The notes: generated by a model from the letters alone, not told the origin. DNA of 38,824 nt from Comamonadaceae bacterium (GCA_003599455.1 QZKF01000086.1:1-38824); one strand, 5' to 3'; positions 29,248-38,234 are shown, counted from the stretch's first letter. Program-made: numbers and translations.

Positions 29248-29952
29248 TCACTTCAGGGCGCCGAACACTTTTTTCAGGATCGCGCTGCCGGTGCCGACCG
29301 GGTCCTGGCGGATCTTGCGCTCCTCCTCACCGATGATGGTGTAGAGCCCGTCGAGCGACTTGCCGGTGACGTAGCGCTGGATGTTCGCGTCTTCCGACTT
29401 GACCAGCCCGATGCCGGCCGCCTTGCCCGCCACCTTGTTGTACTGGTTGGCCAGGCCCACCTTTTCGGTGGCCTTGGTGACGATGGGCAGGAATTTTTCG
29501 CCCAGCGGCGTGCGCGTTTTTTCGGCAAAGAACTGGGTCACCGAGTTGTCGCCGCCACTCAGGATGTTCTTGGCGTCCGACACGCTCATGGACTTGACCG
29601 CACCCACCAGCAGGTCCTTGCCCATCGGCACGGCCGCTTCGGCCGCGCGGTTCATGCTGGTCACCAGCTCGTCGACCCGTTTGCCCTGGCCGGTGAGCTT
29701 GAGCAGCTTGGAGGCGTCTTCGAGAAATCCGGGCAAAGGAATCCGAACTTTTGGATTGCCCAGGAATCCATCGGTCTTGCCCAGCAAGGCCACCGCGGCC
29801 AGGGCGCCCTTTTCGAGCGCCACCTTGATGCCCTTGCTGGCATCGCCTTCGGTGAGATCGCCCAGCGACAAGGCCCTGGCCTGCTGATGGGCGGCGAGGA
29901 CCAGCAGGCCGATCATCGCGGTGGTGGACTGGGTAAACTGGCGGCGCTGCAT
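29248..29952 (-). CDS. DUF4197 family exported protein
   Basis: The product has 234 residues. A signal peptide (about 1-28, ending ARA) precedes the DUF4197 domain. Recognisable pieces are LTEGDASKGIKVALEKGA, NPKVRIPLPGFLEDASKLLK, SMSVSDAKNILSGGDNSVTQFFAEKT and, near the end, GLYTIIGEEERKIRQDPVGTGSAILKKVFG. The family is mostly alpha-helical and periplasmic, with no assigned function. ATG 29952 follows a perfect GGAGG; the open frame continues upstream without similarity. It is divergent from a thioredoxin-like lipoprotein gene (69 bases). Confidence 0.9.
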   Translation of the reverse strand: MQRRQFTQSTTAMIGLLVLAAHQQARALSLGDLTEGDASKGIKVALEKGALAAVALLGKTDGFLGNPKVRIPLPGFLEDASKLLKLTGQGKRVDELVTSMNRAAEAAVPMGKDLLVGAVKSMSVSDAKNILSGGDNSVTQFFAEKTRTPLGEKFLPIVTKATEKVGLANQYNKVAGKAAGIGLVKSEDANIQRYVTGKSLDGLYTIIGEEERKIRQDPVGTGSAILKKVFGALK

Positions 29953-30021
29953 GGCGGTTCCTCCGGGCGACTGTTCAATGAAAGACGTGGGGCAATGTAG
30001 CCCCCGGGAAGTGAAAACACA

Positions 30022-30546
30022 ATGACCGATCTCAGCCCCACAGGCCATGGCCGCCGGCGCACCCTGCAGGCCGCGGCCGCGCTGGGCGCCGCCAGCGTGC
30101 TGGGCCTGGCCGCGTGCGCGGGCCGCGATGCGGCCCCCGACTCCACCTTCGTGCTGCTCGACGGCAGCAAGGCCACCACCGCCGACCTCAAGGGCAAGGT
30201 GACGCTGGTGAACTTCTGGGCCACCACCTGCGTGACCTGCGTGAAGGAGATGCCCTCCATCGTGGCCACGTACCAGAAATACCAGGGCCAGGGCTTCGAG
30301 ACCGTGGCCGTGGCGATGGAATACGACCCACCGGCCTGGGTGCTGAACTTTGCGCAATCGCGCCAGCTGCCCTTCAAGGTCGCGCTGGACAACACCGGCG
30401 ACATCGCCAGGCAGTGGGGCGACGTGAAGCTCACCCCCACGACCTACCTCGTGGACAAGCAGGGCCGCATCGTCAAGCGCTTCGTCGGCGAGCCCGACTT
30501 CCCGGCGCTGCACGCCCTGATTGAAAAGCTGCTCGCCCAGGCGTGA
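30022..30546 (+). CDS. TlpA-like thioredoxin-fold lipoprotein with CVTC motif
   Basis: The 174-residue protein begins with a twin-arginine-like signal (GRRRTLQAAAALGAASVLGL) ending in a lipobox with C32, so it may be a Tat-exported lipoprotein. The TlpA/ResA domain follows: TLVNFWATTCVTCVKEMPSIV with redox cysteines C70 and C73, and cis-proline in LTPTTYLVDKQGRIVKRF. The usual motif is CPPC or CxPC; here the pair is separated by Val-Thr. TlpA-type proteins reduce disulfides in the periplasm, for example in cytochrome c or oxidase assembly. Cytochrome genes follow directly beyond the terminator. Confidence 0.9.
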   Translation: MTDLSPTGHGRRRTLQAAAALGAASVLGLAACAGRDAAPDSTFVLLDGSKATTADLKGKVTLVNFWATTCVTCVKEMPSIVATYQKYQGQGFETVAVAMEYDPPAWVLNFAQSRQLPFKVALDNTGDIARQWGDVKLTPTTYLVDKQGRIVKRFVGEPDFPALHALIEKLLAQA

Positions 30547-30573
30547 CCGCCGCCTGACGACCCGCAGGGTCGA

Positions 30574-30605
30574 AAAAAAGCCGGGCCCTTGGGCCCGGCT
30601 TTTTC
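30574..30605. terminator. Bidirectional terminator
   Basis: AGCCGGGCCC (30579-30588) and GGGCCCGGCT (30591-30600) form a 10-base-pair stem flanked by a run of A and a run of T. It can stop both the TlpA-like gene and the convergent cytochrome c556 gene. Confidence 0.93.
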
Positions 30606-30635
30606 GTTCCGGTCAAGCACCGGGAGCAACCGTGC

Positions 30636-31088
30636 TCAGTTCTTCTGGTACGCGTCGTGGCAGGCCTTGCAGCTCTGTCCCACGGCGCCAAACGCCGTCT
30701 TGATCGCGTCGAGGTTGCCCGTTTTGGCAGCCGCATTCAGTTTGGCGGTCTCGGCCTGCAGCTTGTCGGAGCCTTCCTTGAACTTGGCCTGCTCGGTCCA
30801 GATCGCCGGCAGCGCCCGGGTCTCGCCCTTGTCGGTACCCGGCCCGAACGCTTCCCACGGCAAGCGGCTCAGGGTCTCCAGGAGTGCCGCGCTGTCGGCT
30901 GCCGCCTTGGCGTCGAAGGGCGCGCGGCCATTGGCCATGGCACCGATGCGGCCGGCGTGGCTGCCCATGACCGTCATGACCGCCTTGCGGTACTTGACCG
31001 CGTCCTCCGGCTTCTGGAACTGCGCCATGGCGGGCGCGGACAGGGTGGCAAATCCGAGGGCAAGGGCGAGCGGGGCAATTATTCTCAT
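30636..31088 (-). CDS. Cytochrome c556 / cytochrome c' family protein
   Basis: The 150-residue product has a signal peptide cleaved after APAMA (1-22) and a four-helix cytochrome c' fold. The haem-binding motif CKACH (140-144) sits near the C-terminus, as in class II c-type cytochromes. A methionine in YRKAVMTVMG (M38 or M41) could be the sixth ligand, as in low-spin c556. The protein should be periplasmic. Its gene is divergent from a cytochrome b561 gene, a frequent pairing that suggests electron exchange between the two. ATG 31088 has AGGAG five bases upstream. Confidence 0.92.
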   Translation of the reverse strand: MRIIAPLALALGFATLSAPAMAQFQKPEDAVKYRKAVMTVMGSHAGRIGAMANGRAPFDAKAAADSAALLETLSRLPWEAFGPGTDKGETRALPAIWTEQAKFKEGSDKLQAETAKLNAAAKTGNLDAIKTAFGAVGQSCKACHDAYQKN

Positions 31089-31128
31089 GAAGACTCCTGA
31101 ACAGAATGTGGGAGAGACGGCGTGGCTC

Positions 31129-31158
31129 GGGGGCCACCCGGGCAGGAGTGTGGCCCCC
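31129..31158. promoter_or_regulatory. Inverted repeat in the divergent cytochrome intergenic region
   Basis: GGGGGCCAC (31129-31137) and GTGGCCCCC (31150-31158) are perfect 9-base arms separated by 12 bases. They lie in the 157-base gap between the c556 and b561 genes. It could be a shared regulatory site or an mRNA hairpin; no T run follows on either strand. Confidence 0.4.
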
Positions 31159-31245
31159 GTGGCAAAGTTCCGCTGGAACTGTCGCACCGGATTTCTTCTC
31201 CACTCCATCGTCGCTCCCTCTACCCACCCATTCCCCTCGTCCACC

Positions 31246-31914
31246 ATGCACACCATCCGCGTCTGGGACCTCCCCACCCGCCTGTTCCACTGGCTGCTGG
31301 CAGCCTGCGTCATCGGCCTCGTCGTCACCGGCAGCGTCGGCGGCAACTGGATGAACGGGCACCTGCGCCTGGGCTACGCGGTGTTGACCCTGCTGCTGTT
31401 CCGCCTCGTGTGGGGCTTCATCGGCGGGCACTGGTCGCGTTTCGGCAGCTTCCTTTACGCGCCCTCGTCCGTGATCGCCTACCTGAGGGGTCGGGCCAGG
31501 CCCGAGCACAGCGTGGGCCACAGCCCGCTGGGCGCGCTGTCGGTGTTCGCCCTGCTGCTGATCCTGGCCGCCCAGGTCGGCACGGGGCTCATGAGCGACG
31601 ACGAAATCGCCTTCTTTGGCCCGCTGGTGCGCTTCGTCTCGGGAGACACCGTGGCCATGGCCACCGCGTACCACACGAAGGTCGGCAAGTTCATCGTCAT
31701 GGCGCTGGTGCTGCTGCACGTGGCGGCCATCCTCTTCTACAAGCTGGTGAAGAAGCAGGGCCTGGTGCGCCCCATGGTCGTGGGCGACAAGCAGCTCGCG
31801 CTGGACGCGCCCAGCGCGCGCGACACCGCCCTGACGCGCGTGCTGGCCCTGGTGGTGCTGGGCCTGTGCGCTGCGGCGGTGGCCTGGCTGGTTCGGCTCG
31901 GCAACGCCTTCTGA
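31246..31914 (+). CDS. Cytochrome b561 family protein
   Basis: The 222-residue membrane protein has four core helices plus one near the C-terminus (about 190-215). Likely haem ligands are H15 (TRLFHWLLA), H39 (NGHLRLGY), H143 (AYHTKVGKF) and H158 (LVLLHVAAI), as in the b-type subunits of the cytochrome b561/hydrogenase group. VWDLPTRLFHW at the start is the family signature. It probably moves electrons between quinol and the divergently encoded cytochrome c556. No strong ribosome binding site precedes ATG 31246. Confidence 0.92.
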   Translation: MHTIRVWDLPTRLFHWLLAACVIGLVVTGSVGGNWMNGHLRLGYAVLTLLLFRLVWGFIGGHWSRFGSFLYAPSSVIAYLRGRARPEHSVGHSPLGALSVFALLLILAAQVGTGLMSDDEIAFFGPLVRFVSGDTVAMATAYHTKVGKFIVMALVLLHVAAILFYKLVKKQGLVRPMVVGDKQLALDAPSARDTALTRVLALVVLGLCAAAVAWLVRLGNAF

Positions 31915-31936
31915 GGGCCCTGCCACCGGGCTGTCG

Positions 31937-31942
31937 TATAGT
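31937..31942 (+). promoter_or_regulatory. Possible -10 element for the acetyltransferase gene
   Basis: TATAGT in CGTATAGTGACC lies 47 bases before ATG 31990. No clear -35 was found. Confidence 0.35.
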
Positions 31943-31989
31943 GACCGCCTCCCCATAGCCAGGGCCCAGCGCCCACCGACCCCGTCCCC

Positions 31990-32487
31990 ATGAACGACAA
32001 CGGAGCCGCCGCCATCTCGCTGAGACCGGCCCAGTTTCCCGACGACCTGCAGACCGTGCGCGATCTGTTCCTGGACTACCAGTCCGAGCTCGGCATCGAC
32101 CTGTGTTTCCAGGGCTTCGAGGCCGAACTCGCCGGACTGCCCGGCGCCTATGCCCCCCCGGCCGGTTCGTTGCTGCTGGCCTGGGTGGACGGTGAACCCG
32201 CGGGCTGCTGCGCCCTGCGCGCGCTGCCCAACGCGGACCACCTCAACGCCTGCGAGATGAAGCGCCTGTTCGTGCGACGTGCCTTCCGCGGCTTCGGCCT
32301 GGGCCGCCTGCTGGTGGAGCGCATCCTGTCGGACGGGCAACTGGCCGGCTACACCACCATGTTGCTCGACACCCTGAGCGACATGGAGACCGCGCGGGCC
32401 CTGTACCAGGAAGCCGGCTTCGTCGAGGTCGCGCCCTACTACCACAACCCCATCCCAGGGGCGCACTACCTCAAGGTCGATCTCTAG
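31990..32487 (+). CDS. GNAT-family N-acetyltransferase
   Basis: The 165-residue protein has the single-domain GNAT fold. The acetyl-CoA pyrophosphate loop is RAFRGFGLGRLLVERIL (97-113), an Arg-x-x-Gly-x-Gly type motif. It follows the strand CEMKRLFV, and a late TMLLDTLSDMETARALYQEAGFVEV is typical of the C-terminal part. Such enzymes acetylate amino groups of small molecules or proteins, and the substrate is not predictable. It is probably monocistronic, between its own -10 element and a strong terminator shared with the convergent peroxiredoxin gene. Confidence 0.9.
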   Translation: MNDNGAAAISLRPAQFPDDLQTVRDLFLDYQSELGIDLCFQGFEAELAGLPGAYAPPAGSLLLAWVDGEPAGCCALRALPNADHLNACEMKRLFVRRAFRGFGLGRLLVERILSDGQLAGYTTMLLDTLSDMETARALYQEAGFVEVAPYYHNPIPGAHYLKVDL

Positions 32488-32513
32488 CCACCAGCGTCAG
32501 ACTGACGCCCAAA

Positions 32514-32550
32514 GAAAAAGCCGCCCGCGTCGCCACGGGCGGCTTTTTTT
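32514..32550. terminator. Bidirectional terminator
   Basis: AGCCGCCCG (32519-32527) and CGGGCGGCT (32536-32544) form a stem with an 8-base loop, flanked by AAAA and seven T. It lies between the convergent acetyltransferase and peroxiredoxin genes. Confidence 0.93.
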
Positions 32551-32559
32551 GCGCGTGGA

Positions 32560-33072
32560 TCAGACGCCGGCTTTGGCCTGCGCCAGCAGCGTGGCTGCGT
32601 CGCTCACCTCGAACTTGCCCGGGCCTTCGACGTTGAGCGCCTTCACCACACCGTCCTTGATCAGCATGGAATAGCGGTTGCTGCGCAGGCCCATGCCGCG
32701 GCTGGTGAGGTCCAGCGTCAGGCCGGTGGCCTTGGCAAAGTCGGCGCTGCCGTCGGCCAGCATGCGCACCTTGTCGCCAGTCTTCTGGTCGCGCGCCCAG
32801 GCGCCCATGACAAAGGCGTCGTTCACGCTCAGGCACCAGATCTCGTCCACGCCAGCGGCCTTGAAGTCGGCGGCGTGCTGTACAAAGCCCGGCACGTGCT
32901 TGGCCGAGCAGGTCGGGGTGAACGCCCCGGGCAGGGCGAACACGGCAATCGTCTTGCCGGCGGAGGCCTTCTGGGCATCCACCGCGTTGGGGCCGATGCT
33001 GCAGCCGTTGCCTTCGACTTCGCTGTACTCCATCAGCGTGGCCGCCGGAATCTTCTCACCCACCTTGATCAT
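32560..33072 (-). CDS. Peroxiredoxin of the Prx5 type
   Basis: The 169-residue enzyme has the peroxidatic cysteine C55 in PGAFTPTCS and a second cysteine C80 in EIWCLSVNDAFVMGAWA, where Prx5/plant type II enzymes carry a partner cysteine. RGMGLRSNRYSMLIKDG near the C-terminus is also typical. It reduces hydrogen peroxide and alkyl peroxides with electrons from glutaredoxin or thioredoxin. ATG 33072 is preferred because the 19 residues of the longer frame are not conserved. It lies downstream of the ribosomal gene cluster on the same strand, but behind a terminator. Confidence 0.94.
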   Translation of the reverse strand: MIKVGEKIPAATLMEYSEVEGNGCSIGPNAVDAQKASAGKTIAVFALPGAFTPTCSAKHVPGFVQHAADFKAAGVDEIWCLSVNDAFVMGAWARDQKTGDKVRMLADGSADFAKATGLTLDLTSRGMGLRSNRYSMLIKDGVVKALNVEGPGKFEVSDAATLLAQAKAGV

Positions 33073-33145
33073 GCTGTGCTCCTCGTTGTGTTGGCCCGCA
33101 GGCCGTGGCTGGAAGGCCCGGTCACACAACCAGGCCCGGAAAAAG

Positions 33146-33174
33146 AAAAAGCGACCGAATTGTCGGTCGCTTTT
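33146..33174 (-). terminator. Terminator after rpsQ
   Basis: On the minus strand GCGACCGA, a 4-base loop and TCGGTCGC (33170-33151) form a stem followed by a T run, about 35 bases after the rpsQ stop. It separates the ribosomal operon from the peroxiredoxin gene. Confidence 0.92.
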
Positions 33175-33205
33175 GCAAACCGCGCTGCGAGCAGCGCTAT
33201 CGGGC

Positions 33206-33475
33206 TTACACCAGAGCGGCTTTTTGCACCAGGCGCGTGGCGACCCAGTTCTTCGTCTTGGACAGCGGACGGCTCTCGGTGATCTCGATCACGTCGCCGG
33301 TCTTGTACTCACCCTTTTCGTCATGGGCGTGGTACTTGCTGGACTTCGCCACGATCTTGTCGTAGAGCTCGTGCTTCACACGGCGCTCGACCAGGACCGT
33401 CACGGTCTTGGCGCGTTTGTCGCTGACCACCTTGCCGACCAAGGTGCGCTTGAGGGATGTTTTAGCTTCCGTCAT
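33206..33475 (-). CDS. rpsQ: 30S ribosomal protein S17
   Basis: The 89-residue protein matches S17: [34 protein letters not shown], then KYHAHDE and [24 protein letters not shown]. It binds 16S rRNA early in 30S assembly. ATG 33475 fits the GGAG at 33484-33481; the GTG at 33481 that begins the longer frame is too close. It is the last gene of this ribosomal unit and overlaps nothing. A terminator follows, so rplN and the spc genes are not cotranscribed. Confidence 0.97.
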   Translation of the reverse strand: MTEAKTSLKRTLVGKVVSDKRAKTVTVLVERRVKHELYDKIVAKSSKYHAHDEKGEYKTGDVIEITESRPLSKTKNWVATRLVQKAALV

Positions 33476-33484
33476 GGTCACTCC

Positions 33485-33691
33485 TTATTTGGCCGTGGCC
33501 GCAGCGCGCTGCTTCTCGGCCAGGATGGTCTTGGCGCGCGCAATCGAGCGACGGGTGTCGCCCAGCACAGCGTTGTTGTTGAGTTGTTGCGTGGCTTTCT
33601 GCATGCGCAGGCCGAAATGGGCCTTCTGCAGAGACTTCACTTCGGCTTCGAGGCCGGCCACATCCTTTTGGCGCAGTTCAGCAGTTTTCAT
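33485..33691 (-). CDS. rpmC: 50S ribosomal protein L29
   Basis: The 68-residue protein is a two-helix L29. It starts [38 protein letters not shown] and ends [16 protein letters not shown], the standard pattern. L29 binds 23S rRNA at the peptide exit. The gene lies between rplP (16 bases) and rpsQ, as in nearly all bacteria. Confidence 0.97.
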   Translation of the reverse strand: MKTAELRQKDVAGLEAEVKSLQKAHFGLRMQKATQQLNNNAVLGDTRRSIARAKTILAEKQRAAATAK

Positions 33692-33707
33692 CTTGTGTTC
33701 TCCTGAA

Positions 33708-34124
33708 TCACTGACCCAGCATGCGCGTCACGAACGTGGTGCGCAGCGGAAGTTTGGCGGCGGCCAGCGTGAACGCCTCACGCGCCAGCTGTTCGGGCAC
33801 ACCGACGATCTCGTAGAGCACCTTGCCGGGCTGGATTTCAGCCACGTAGTACTCGACCGAGCCCTTGCCGTTGCCCATGCGGACTTCGGCTGGCTTCTGG
33901 GAAATCGGCTTGTCCGGGAACACGCGGATCCAGATGCGGCCGCCACGCTTGACGTGACGGGAGATCGCACGGCGTGCGGCCTCGATCTGGCGGGCCGTCA
34001 GACGACCGCGGTCGGTGGACTTCAGGCCGAAGTCGCCGAACGCGACGGTGGCGCCACTGGTGGCGACGCCGGTATTGCGGCCTTTTTGTTCTTTACGGAA
34101 CTTGCGGCGAGCGGGTTGCAACAT
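33708..34124 (-). CDS. rplP: 50S ribosomal protein L16
   Basis: The 138-residue protein begins [17 protein letters not shown] and contains [45 protein letters not shown], the conserved core of L16. It binds 23S rRNA and helps form the tRNA A site. It starts two bases after the rpsC stop, so translation is coupled. Length is normal. Confidence 0.98.
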   Translation of the reverse strand: MLQPARRKFRKEQKGRNTGVATSGATVAFGDFGLKSTDRGRLTARQIEAARRAISRHVKRGGRIWIRVFPDKPISQKPAEVRMGNGKGSVEYYVAEIQPGKVLYEIVGVPEQLAREAFTLAAAKLPLRTTFVTRMLGQ

Positions 34125-34126
34125 GT

Positions 34127-35005
34127 TTATTCTCCTTTGCCGTCCGCAGCTGCAGATGCGGGCGCGGCGTCTTTGCGAACGCGCTTAACGGCGGGTTTGG
34201 TTTCGGCGCCGACGGTGGCTTCGGCAGGCTTGTCGCTGCCATCGGCCGGGGCGGCATTGGCGCCAGGGCGGCGAACCGCGGCGCGGGCAGGAGGACCTGC
34301 CGGACGCTCACGGCGCGGACCACGCGGGCGGCGCTCTTCTTCGGCACGCGGTTCGGCGGCCACGGGCGCATCGTTGCGGCCCAGGGTATCGCCCTTGTAG
34401 ACCCAGACCTTGACACCGATGATGCCGTAGGTGGTCTTGGCTTCGGACGTGCCGTAGTCGATGTCGGCGCGCAGGGTGTGAAGCGGCACGCGACCTTCGC
34501 GGTACCACTCGCAACGGGCGATTTCAATGCCGTTGAGACGACCCGACGACATGATCTTGATGCCCTGTGCACCCAGGCGCATGGCGTTCTGCATCGCGCG
34601 CTTCATGGCGCGGCGGAACATGATGCGCTTCTCGAGCTGCTGCGTGATGCTGTCGGCGATCAGCTTGGCATCGATTTCGGGCTTGCGCACTTCCTCGATG
34701 TTGACCGCGACCGGCACGCCCAACTTGGCGGCCAGTTCCTTCTTCAGCTTCTCGATGTCTTCGCCCTTCTTGCCGATCACCACGCCCGGACGTGCCGAGT
34801 AAATGGTGATGCGGGCGTTCTTGGCGGGACGCTCGATAACGACGCGCGACACGGCGGCGTTCTTCAGCTTGCCCTTGAGGTACTCACGCACCTTGATGTC
34901 TTCGGCCAGCATGCCGGCGAAGTCACGGTTGCTGGCGTACCAGCGGCTGGCCCAGTTGCGGGAAACTGCGAGGCGGAACCCGGTAGGGTTGATTTTCTGT
35001 CCCAT
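34127..35005 (-). CDS. rpsC: 30S ribosomal protein S3 with long C-terminal extension
   Basis: Residues 1-210 are a standard S3: [18 protein letters not shown], a KH domain with [18 protein letters not shown], and the C-terminal domain with [21 protein letters not shown]. The protein is 292 residues, against about 230 in E. coli. The last 75 to 80 are low-complexity Pro/Arg/Glu/Ala sequence ([16 protein letters not shown], then Ala-rich). Such tails occur in betaproteobacterial S3 and are probably disordered. S3 binds mRNA at the 30S entry channel. It is 15 bases behind rplV. Confidence 0.98.
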   Translation of the reverse strand: MGQKINPTGFRLAVSRNWASRWYASNRDFAGMLAEDIKVREYLKGKLKNAAVSRVVIERPAKNARITIYSARPGVVIGKKGEDIEKLKKELAAKLGVPVAVNIEEVRKPEIDAKLIADSITQQLEKRIMFRRAMKRAMQNAMRLGAQGIKIMSSGRLNGIEIARCEWYREGRVPLHTLRADIDYGTSEAKTTYGIIGVKVWVYKGDTLGRNDAPVAAEPRAEEERRPRGPRRERPAGPPARAAVRRPGANAAPADGSDKPAEATVGAETKPAVKRVRKDAAPASAAADGKGE

Positions 35006-35020
35006 ATTCCTGTGACCTCT

Positions 35021-35350
35021 TCAGTTGCCAACCGTCACGTAGATGTGACACGTGGGTTTGCTGATGCGGTTGCCGCGGCCTTTGGCGCGGGCCGAGAAGC
35101 GCTTGAGCGTGGTGCCCTGCTCGACGTAGATGGTCGTGACCTTCAGTTCGTCGATGTCGGCGCCGTCGTTGTGCTCGGCGTTGGCGATGGCGGACTCCAG
35201 CGCCTTCTTGACGATGCCGGCAGCTTTTTTCTGCGTGAACGCCAGGATGTTGAGGGCTTGGTCGACCTTCTTGCCACGAATCAGGTCGGCAACCAGTCGG
35301 CCTTTGTCGACCGAGAGGCGAACGCCTCGAACGATTGAACGGGTTTCCAT
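35021..35350 (-). CDS. rplV: 50S ribosomal protein L22
   Basis: The 109-residue protein has the L22 core: [52 protein letters not shown]. The extended loop [22 protein letters not shown] lines the exit tunnel. It binds 23S rRNA in early assembly. It is 9 bases behind rpsS. Confidence 0.98.
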   Translation of the reverse strand: METRSIVRGVRLSVDKGRLVADLIRGKKVDQALNILAFTQKKAAGIVKKALESAIANAEHNDGADIDELKVTTIYVEQGTTLKRFSARAKGRGNRISKPTCHIYVTVGN

Positions 35351-35359
35351 GGTTTGTCC

Positions 35360-35635
35360 TTACTTCTTCGCTTTTTTGTCGGCCGGGTGGCCTTTGAACG
35401 TGCGCGTCAGCGAGAACTCGCCGAGCTTGTGTCCCACCATCTGATCGGTGATGTACACGGGCACGTGCTGCTTGCCGTTGTGCACGGCGATGGTCAGGCC
35501 GATGAAATCGGGCAGGATCATCGAGCGGCGCGACCAGGTCTTGACGGGCTTTTTGTCCTTGGTGGCTTGGGCTTTTTCAACCTTGGCCATCAAGTGGTGG
35601 TCGACAAACGGACCTTTTTTGAGTGAGCGAGTCAT
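35360..35635 (-). CDS. rpsS: 30S ribosomal protein S19
   Basis: The 91-residue protein begins [19 protein letters not shown] and contains [39 protein letters not shown], all conserved in S19. It sits in the 30S head and contacts S13. It is 12 bases behind rplB. Confidence 0.98.
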   Translation of the reverse strand: MTRSLKKGPFVDHHLMAKVEKAQATKDKKPVKTWSRRSMILPDFIGLTIAVHNGKQHVPVYITDQMVGHKLGEFSLTRTFKGHPADKKAKK

Positions 35636-35647
35636 GTTGTCAACCCT

Positions 35648-36472
35648 TTACTTCTTGCGACGCGAGACGATCATCGACTGCGTGCGGCGGTTGTTGCGGG
35701 TGCGGTAACCCTTGGTCAGGTTGCCCCACGGATCCACCGGAGCGCGGCCTTCGCCGGTCTTGCCTTCACCACCACCGTGCGGGTGGTCGATCGGGTTCAT
35801 CGCGGTACCGCGAACGGTCGGACGGATGCCCATGTGGCGCTTGACACCGGCCTTGCCCAACTGGCGCAGGCTGTGTTCCTGGTTGGACACTTCGCCGATG
35901 GTGGCGCGGCAATCCACGTGGACCTTGCGCACTTCACCCGAGCGCATGCGCACCTGGGCGTAGATGCCTTCGCGGGCCAGCAGCACGGCCGAGGCGCCGG
36001 CGGAGCGGGCGATTTGCGCGCCCTTGCCGACCTGCAGCTCGATGCAGTGGATGGTCGAACCGACCGGGATGTTGCGGATCGGCAGGGTGTTGCCCACGCG
36101 GATCGGCGACTCCGAGCCGGACAGCAGGGTCGCGCCCACTTCAACGCCACGCGGGGCGATGATGTAGCGGCGCTCGCCGTCGGCGTAGCACAGCAGCGCG
36201 ATGTGCGCCGTGCGGTTCGGGTCGTACTCGATGCGCTCGACCTTGGCCGGGATCCCGTCCTTGTTGCGACGGAAGTCGACCACGCGGTAGTGGTGCTTGT
36301 GACCACCGCCCTTGTGGCGCGTGGTGATGTGACCGTTGTTGTTGCGGCCGGCCTTCTGGAACTGGGGTTCCAGCAGCGGCGCAAAACCTTCACCCTTGTG
36401 CAGGTGGTCACGCGTGACCTTCACCATGCCGCGACGGCCTGGTGAGGTGGGTTTCATCTTGATGACTGCCAT
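35648..36472 (-). CDS. rplB: 50S ribosomal protein L2
   Basis: The 274-residue protein has the L2 landmarks: [22 protein letters not shown], the central beta barrels, and the histidine-containing [15 protein letters not shown] near the peptidyl-transferase centre. It is an essential primary 23S rRNA-binding protein. It follows rplW by two bases. Length is as expected. Confidence 0.98.
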   Translation of the reverse strand: MAVIKMKPTSPGRRGMVKVTRDHLHKGEGFAPLLEPQFQKAGRNNNGHITTRHKGGGHKHHYRVVDFRRNKDGIPAKVERIEYDPNRTAHIALLCYADGERRYIIAPRGVEVGATLLSGSESPIRVGNTLPIRNIPVGSTIHCIELQVGKGAQIARSAGASAVLLAREGIYAQVRMRSGEVRKVHVDCRATIGEVSNQEHSLRQLGKAGVKRHMGIRPTVRGTAMNPIDHPHGGGEGKTGEGRAPVDPWGNLTKGYRTRNNRRTQSMIVSRRKK

Positions 36473-36474
36473 GA

Positions 36475-36789
36475 TTAAACGCCCTCTCCGCCGAAGTTCA
36501 GCTCTTGACCCGGCATCAGCGTCACATAGGCCTTGCGCACGTGGTCGCGACGACCCACGGTCTTGCCAAAGCGCTTGGACTTGCCCTTCTGGTTGAGCAC
36601 GGAAACGCCCTTGACCTGCACCTTGAACATCAGTTCAACAGCGGCCTTGATCTCGGGCTTGGAAGCATCGCGCAACACCTTGAACATCACGGCATTGGTC
36701 TGCTCGGCAACCTGAGTGGCCTTCTCGGACACGATGGGTGCCACGAGAACCTGCATCAGACGGCCTTCGTCGTATTTTGTGACGCTCAT
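36475..36789 (-). CDS. rplW: 50S ribosomal protein L23
   Basis: The 104-residue protein has the L23 pattern [57 protein letters not shown]. It lies at the peptide exit and docks trigger factor and SRP. Its start overlaps the rplD stop by four bases (ATGA). Confidence 0.97.
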   Translation of the reverse strand: MSVTKYDEGRLMQVLVAPIVSEKATQVAEQTNAVMFKVLRDASKPEIKAAVELMFKVQVKGVSVLNQKGKSKRFGKTVGRRDHVRKAYVTLMPGQELNFGGEGV

Positions 36790-37406
36790 GCGAACATCTC
36801 CTTGAGCTGGTCGATCGCCGCCTTGGTGACGATGACCTTCTTGTAGTGCACCAGCGACAGCGGATCGGCGTAACGCGGCTCGACCACCAGCACGTTGGGC
36901 AGGTTGCGCGAAGCCAGGTACAGGTTCTCGTCGACTTCCTCGGCGATCACCAGCACCGATTGCAGGTTCATGGCCTTGAACTTGTCGGCCAGCTGCTTGG
37001 TCTTGGGCGAGTCCACCTTCATGGAATCGACCACGGCCAGACGGCCTTCACGCACCAACTGCGAGAAGATGGACGCCATGCCGGCGCGGTACATCTTCTT
37101 GTTGAGCTTCTGGGTGAAGTTCTCGTCGGGGCTGTTCGGGAAAATGCGACCGCCTCCGCGCCACAGCGGGGAAGAGGTCATACCGGCGCGGGCGCGGCCC
37201 GTGCCTTTTTGCTTGAACGGCTTCTTGGTCGAGTGCTTGACCATCTGACGGTCTTTTTGAGCACGCGTGCCTTGACGGGCGTTCGCCTGGTAGGCCACCA
37301 CGAGTTGGTGGATCAGGGCTTCGTTGTAGTCGCGACCAAACACGGTCTCGGGCACGTCCACGTTGGACGAGGCCTGGCCCTGGTCGTTCAGGAGTTCAAC
37401 TTGCAT
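36786..37406 (-). CDS. rplD: 50S ribosomal protein L4
   Basis: The 206-residue protein has the L4 core with the tunnel loop [19 protein letters not shown] and [14 protein letters not shown], and [34 protein letters not shown] at the end. In E. coli L4 also represses its own operon by binding the leader RNA; a similar leader may exist here in front of rplC. Its ATG shares a base with the rplC stop (TGATG). Confidence 0.98.
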   Translation of the reverse strand: MQVELLNDQGQASSNVDVPETVFGRDYNEALIHQLVVAYQANARQGTRAQKDRQMVKHSTKKPFKQKGTGRARAGMTSSPLWRGGGRIFPNSPDENFTQKLNKKMYRAGMASIFSQLVREGRLAVVDSMKVDSPKTKQLADKFKAMNLQSVLVIAEEVDENLYLASRNLPNVLVVEPRYADPLSLVHYKKVIVTKAAIDQLKEMFA

Positions 37407-38080
37407 CAGTTTGCTCCCTTGCCGGATTTGGCCTTGATGGCGGGACGCACGGTCAGGAAACCGCCGTTCGAGCCGGGCACAGCGCCACGGATCATGAGCA
37501 GTTGACGGGCTTCGTCCACGCGCACGATGTCGAGGTTCTGGATGGTCTTGGTGTCATCGCCCATGTGACCGGTCATCTTCTTGCCCGGAAACACGCGACC
37601 CGGATCCTGGGCCATGGAGATGGAGCCCGGCACGTTGTGCGAACGGCTGTTGCCGTGCGACGCGCGCTGAGACTTGAAATTGTGGCGCTTGATGGTGCCG
37701 GCGAAGCCTTTACCGATCGAGGTGCCTTGCACGTCCACCTTCTGGCCCACCGCGAAGATCGCGTTGGGGGCCACCACGGCACCGGGCTGGTACTGGGCAG
37801 CAACGTCGGAGGCGACGCGGAATTCCTGGATGATTTCACCCGCTTCGACACCGGCCTTGGCCAGGTGGCCCGCTTCGGGCTTGGTCACGCGGGAGGCACG
37901 GCGGGCACCAAAGGTGACCTGCAGCGCGTCGTAGCCGTCATGGGCCAGGGTTTTGACCTGCGTCACACGGTTGTTCGACACATCGACCACCGTGACAGGA
38001 ACTGCGTCCCCGTCATCGGTGAACAGACGCATCATGCCCACCTTGCGACCCAACAACCCGAGGGAGTTGCTAAGACTCAT
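37406..38080 (-). CDS. rplC: 50S ribosomal protein L3
   Basis: The product (224 residues from ATG 38080, behind CGGAGAAAACA) begins [19 protein letters not shown]. It contains the signature [40 protein letters not shown], with the glutamine region methylated in relatives. L3 starts 50S assembly. The longer frame to 38152 has no conserved extra residues. It is the first gene of the unit and is separated from rpsJ by 227 bases. Confidence 0.97.
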   Translation of the reverse strand: MSLSNSLGLLGRKVGMMRLFTDDGDAVPVTVVDVSNNRVTQVKTLAHDGYDALQVTFGARRASRVTKPEAGHLAKAGVEAGEIIQEFRVASDVAAQYQPGAVVAPNAIFAVGQKVDVQGTSIGKGFAGTIKRHNFKSQRASHGNSRSHNVPGSISMAQDPGRVFPGKKMTGHMGDDTKTIQNLDIVRVDEARQLLMIRGAVPGSNGGFLTVRPAIKAKSGKGAN

Positions 38081-38228
38081 TGTTTTCTCCGTTCCCGACT
38101 TCAATTGGCCGGGGCTGATGGTGCATCGACTCTCCCCGAAGGGCGCCGACACGTTTTAAAAGTACGGCCTGCATCATTGACAGACCGCATCGGCAAAGCC
38201 GAACTCCCCGGGCCGAAACCCGGAAAAG
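38081..38228 (-). promoter_or_regulatory. Structured leader of the rplC-rpsQ operon
   Basis: About 150 bases would be transcribed before rplC from the promoter at 38263-38235. They contain small stem-loops (CCGGG...CCCGG and TCGGC...GCCGA, near 38218-38178) and no credible gene. A ribosomal-protein feedback site, as the L4 site in E. coli, is possible but only inferred from position. Confidence 0.4.
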
Positions 38229-38234
38229 CCTGCC

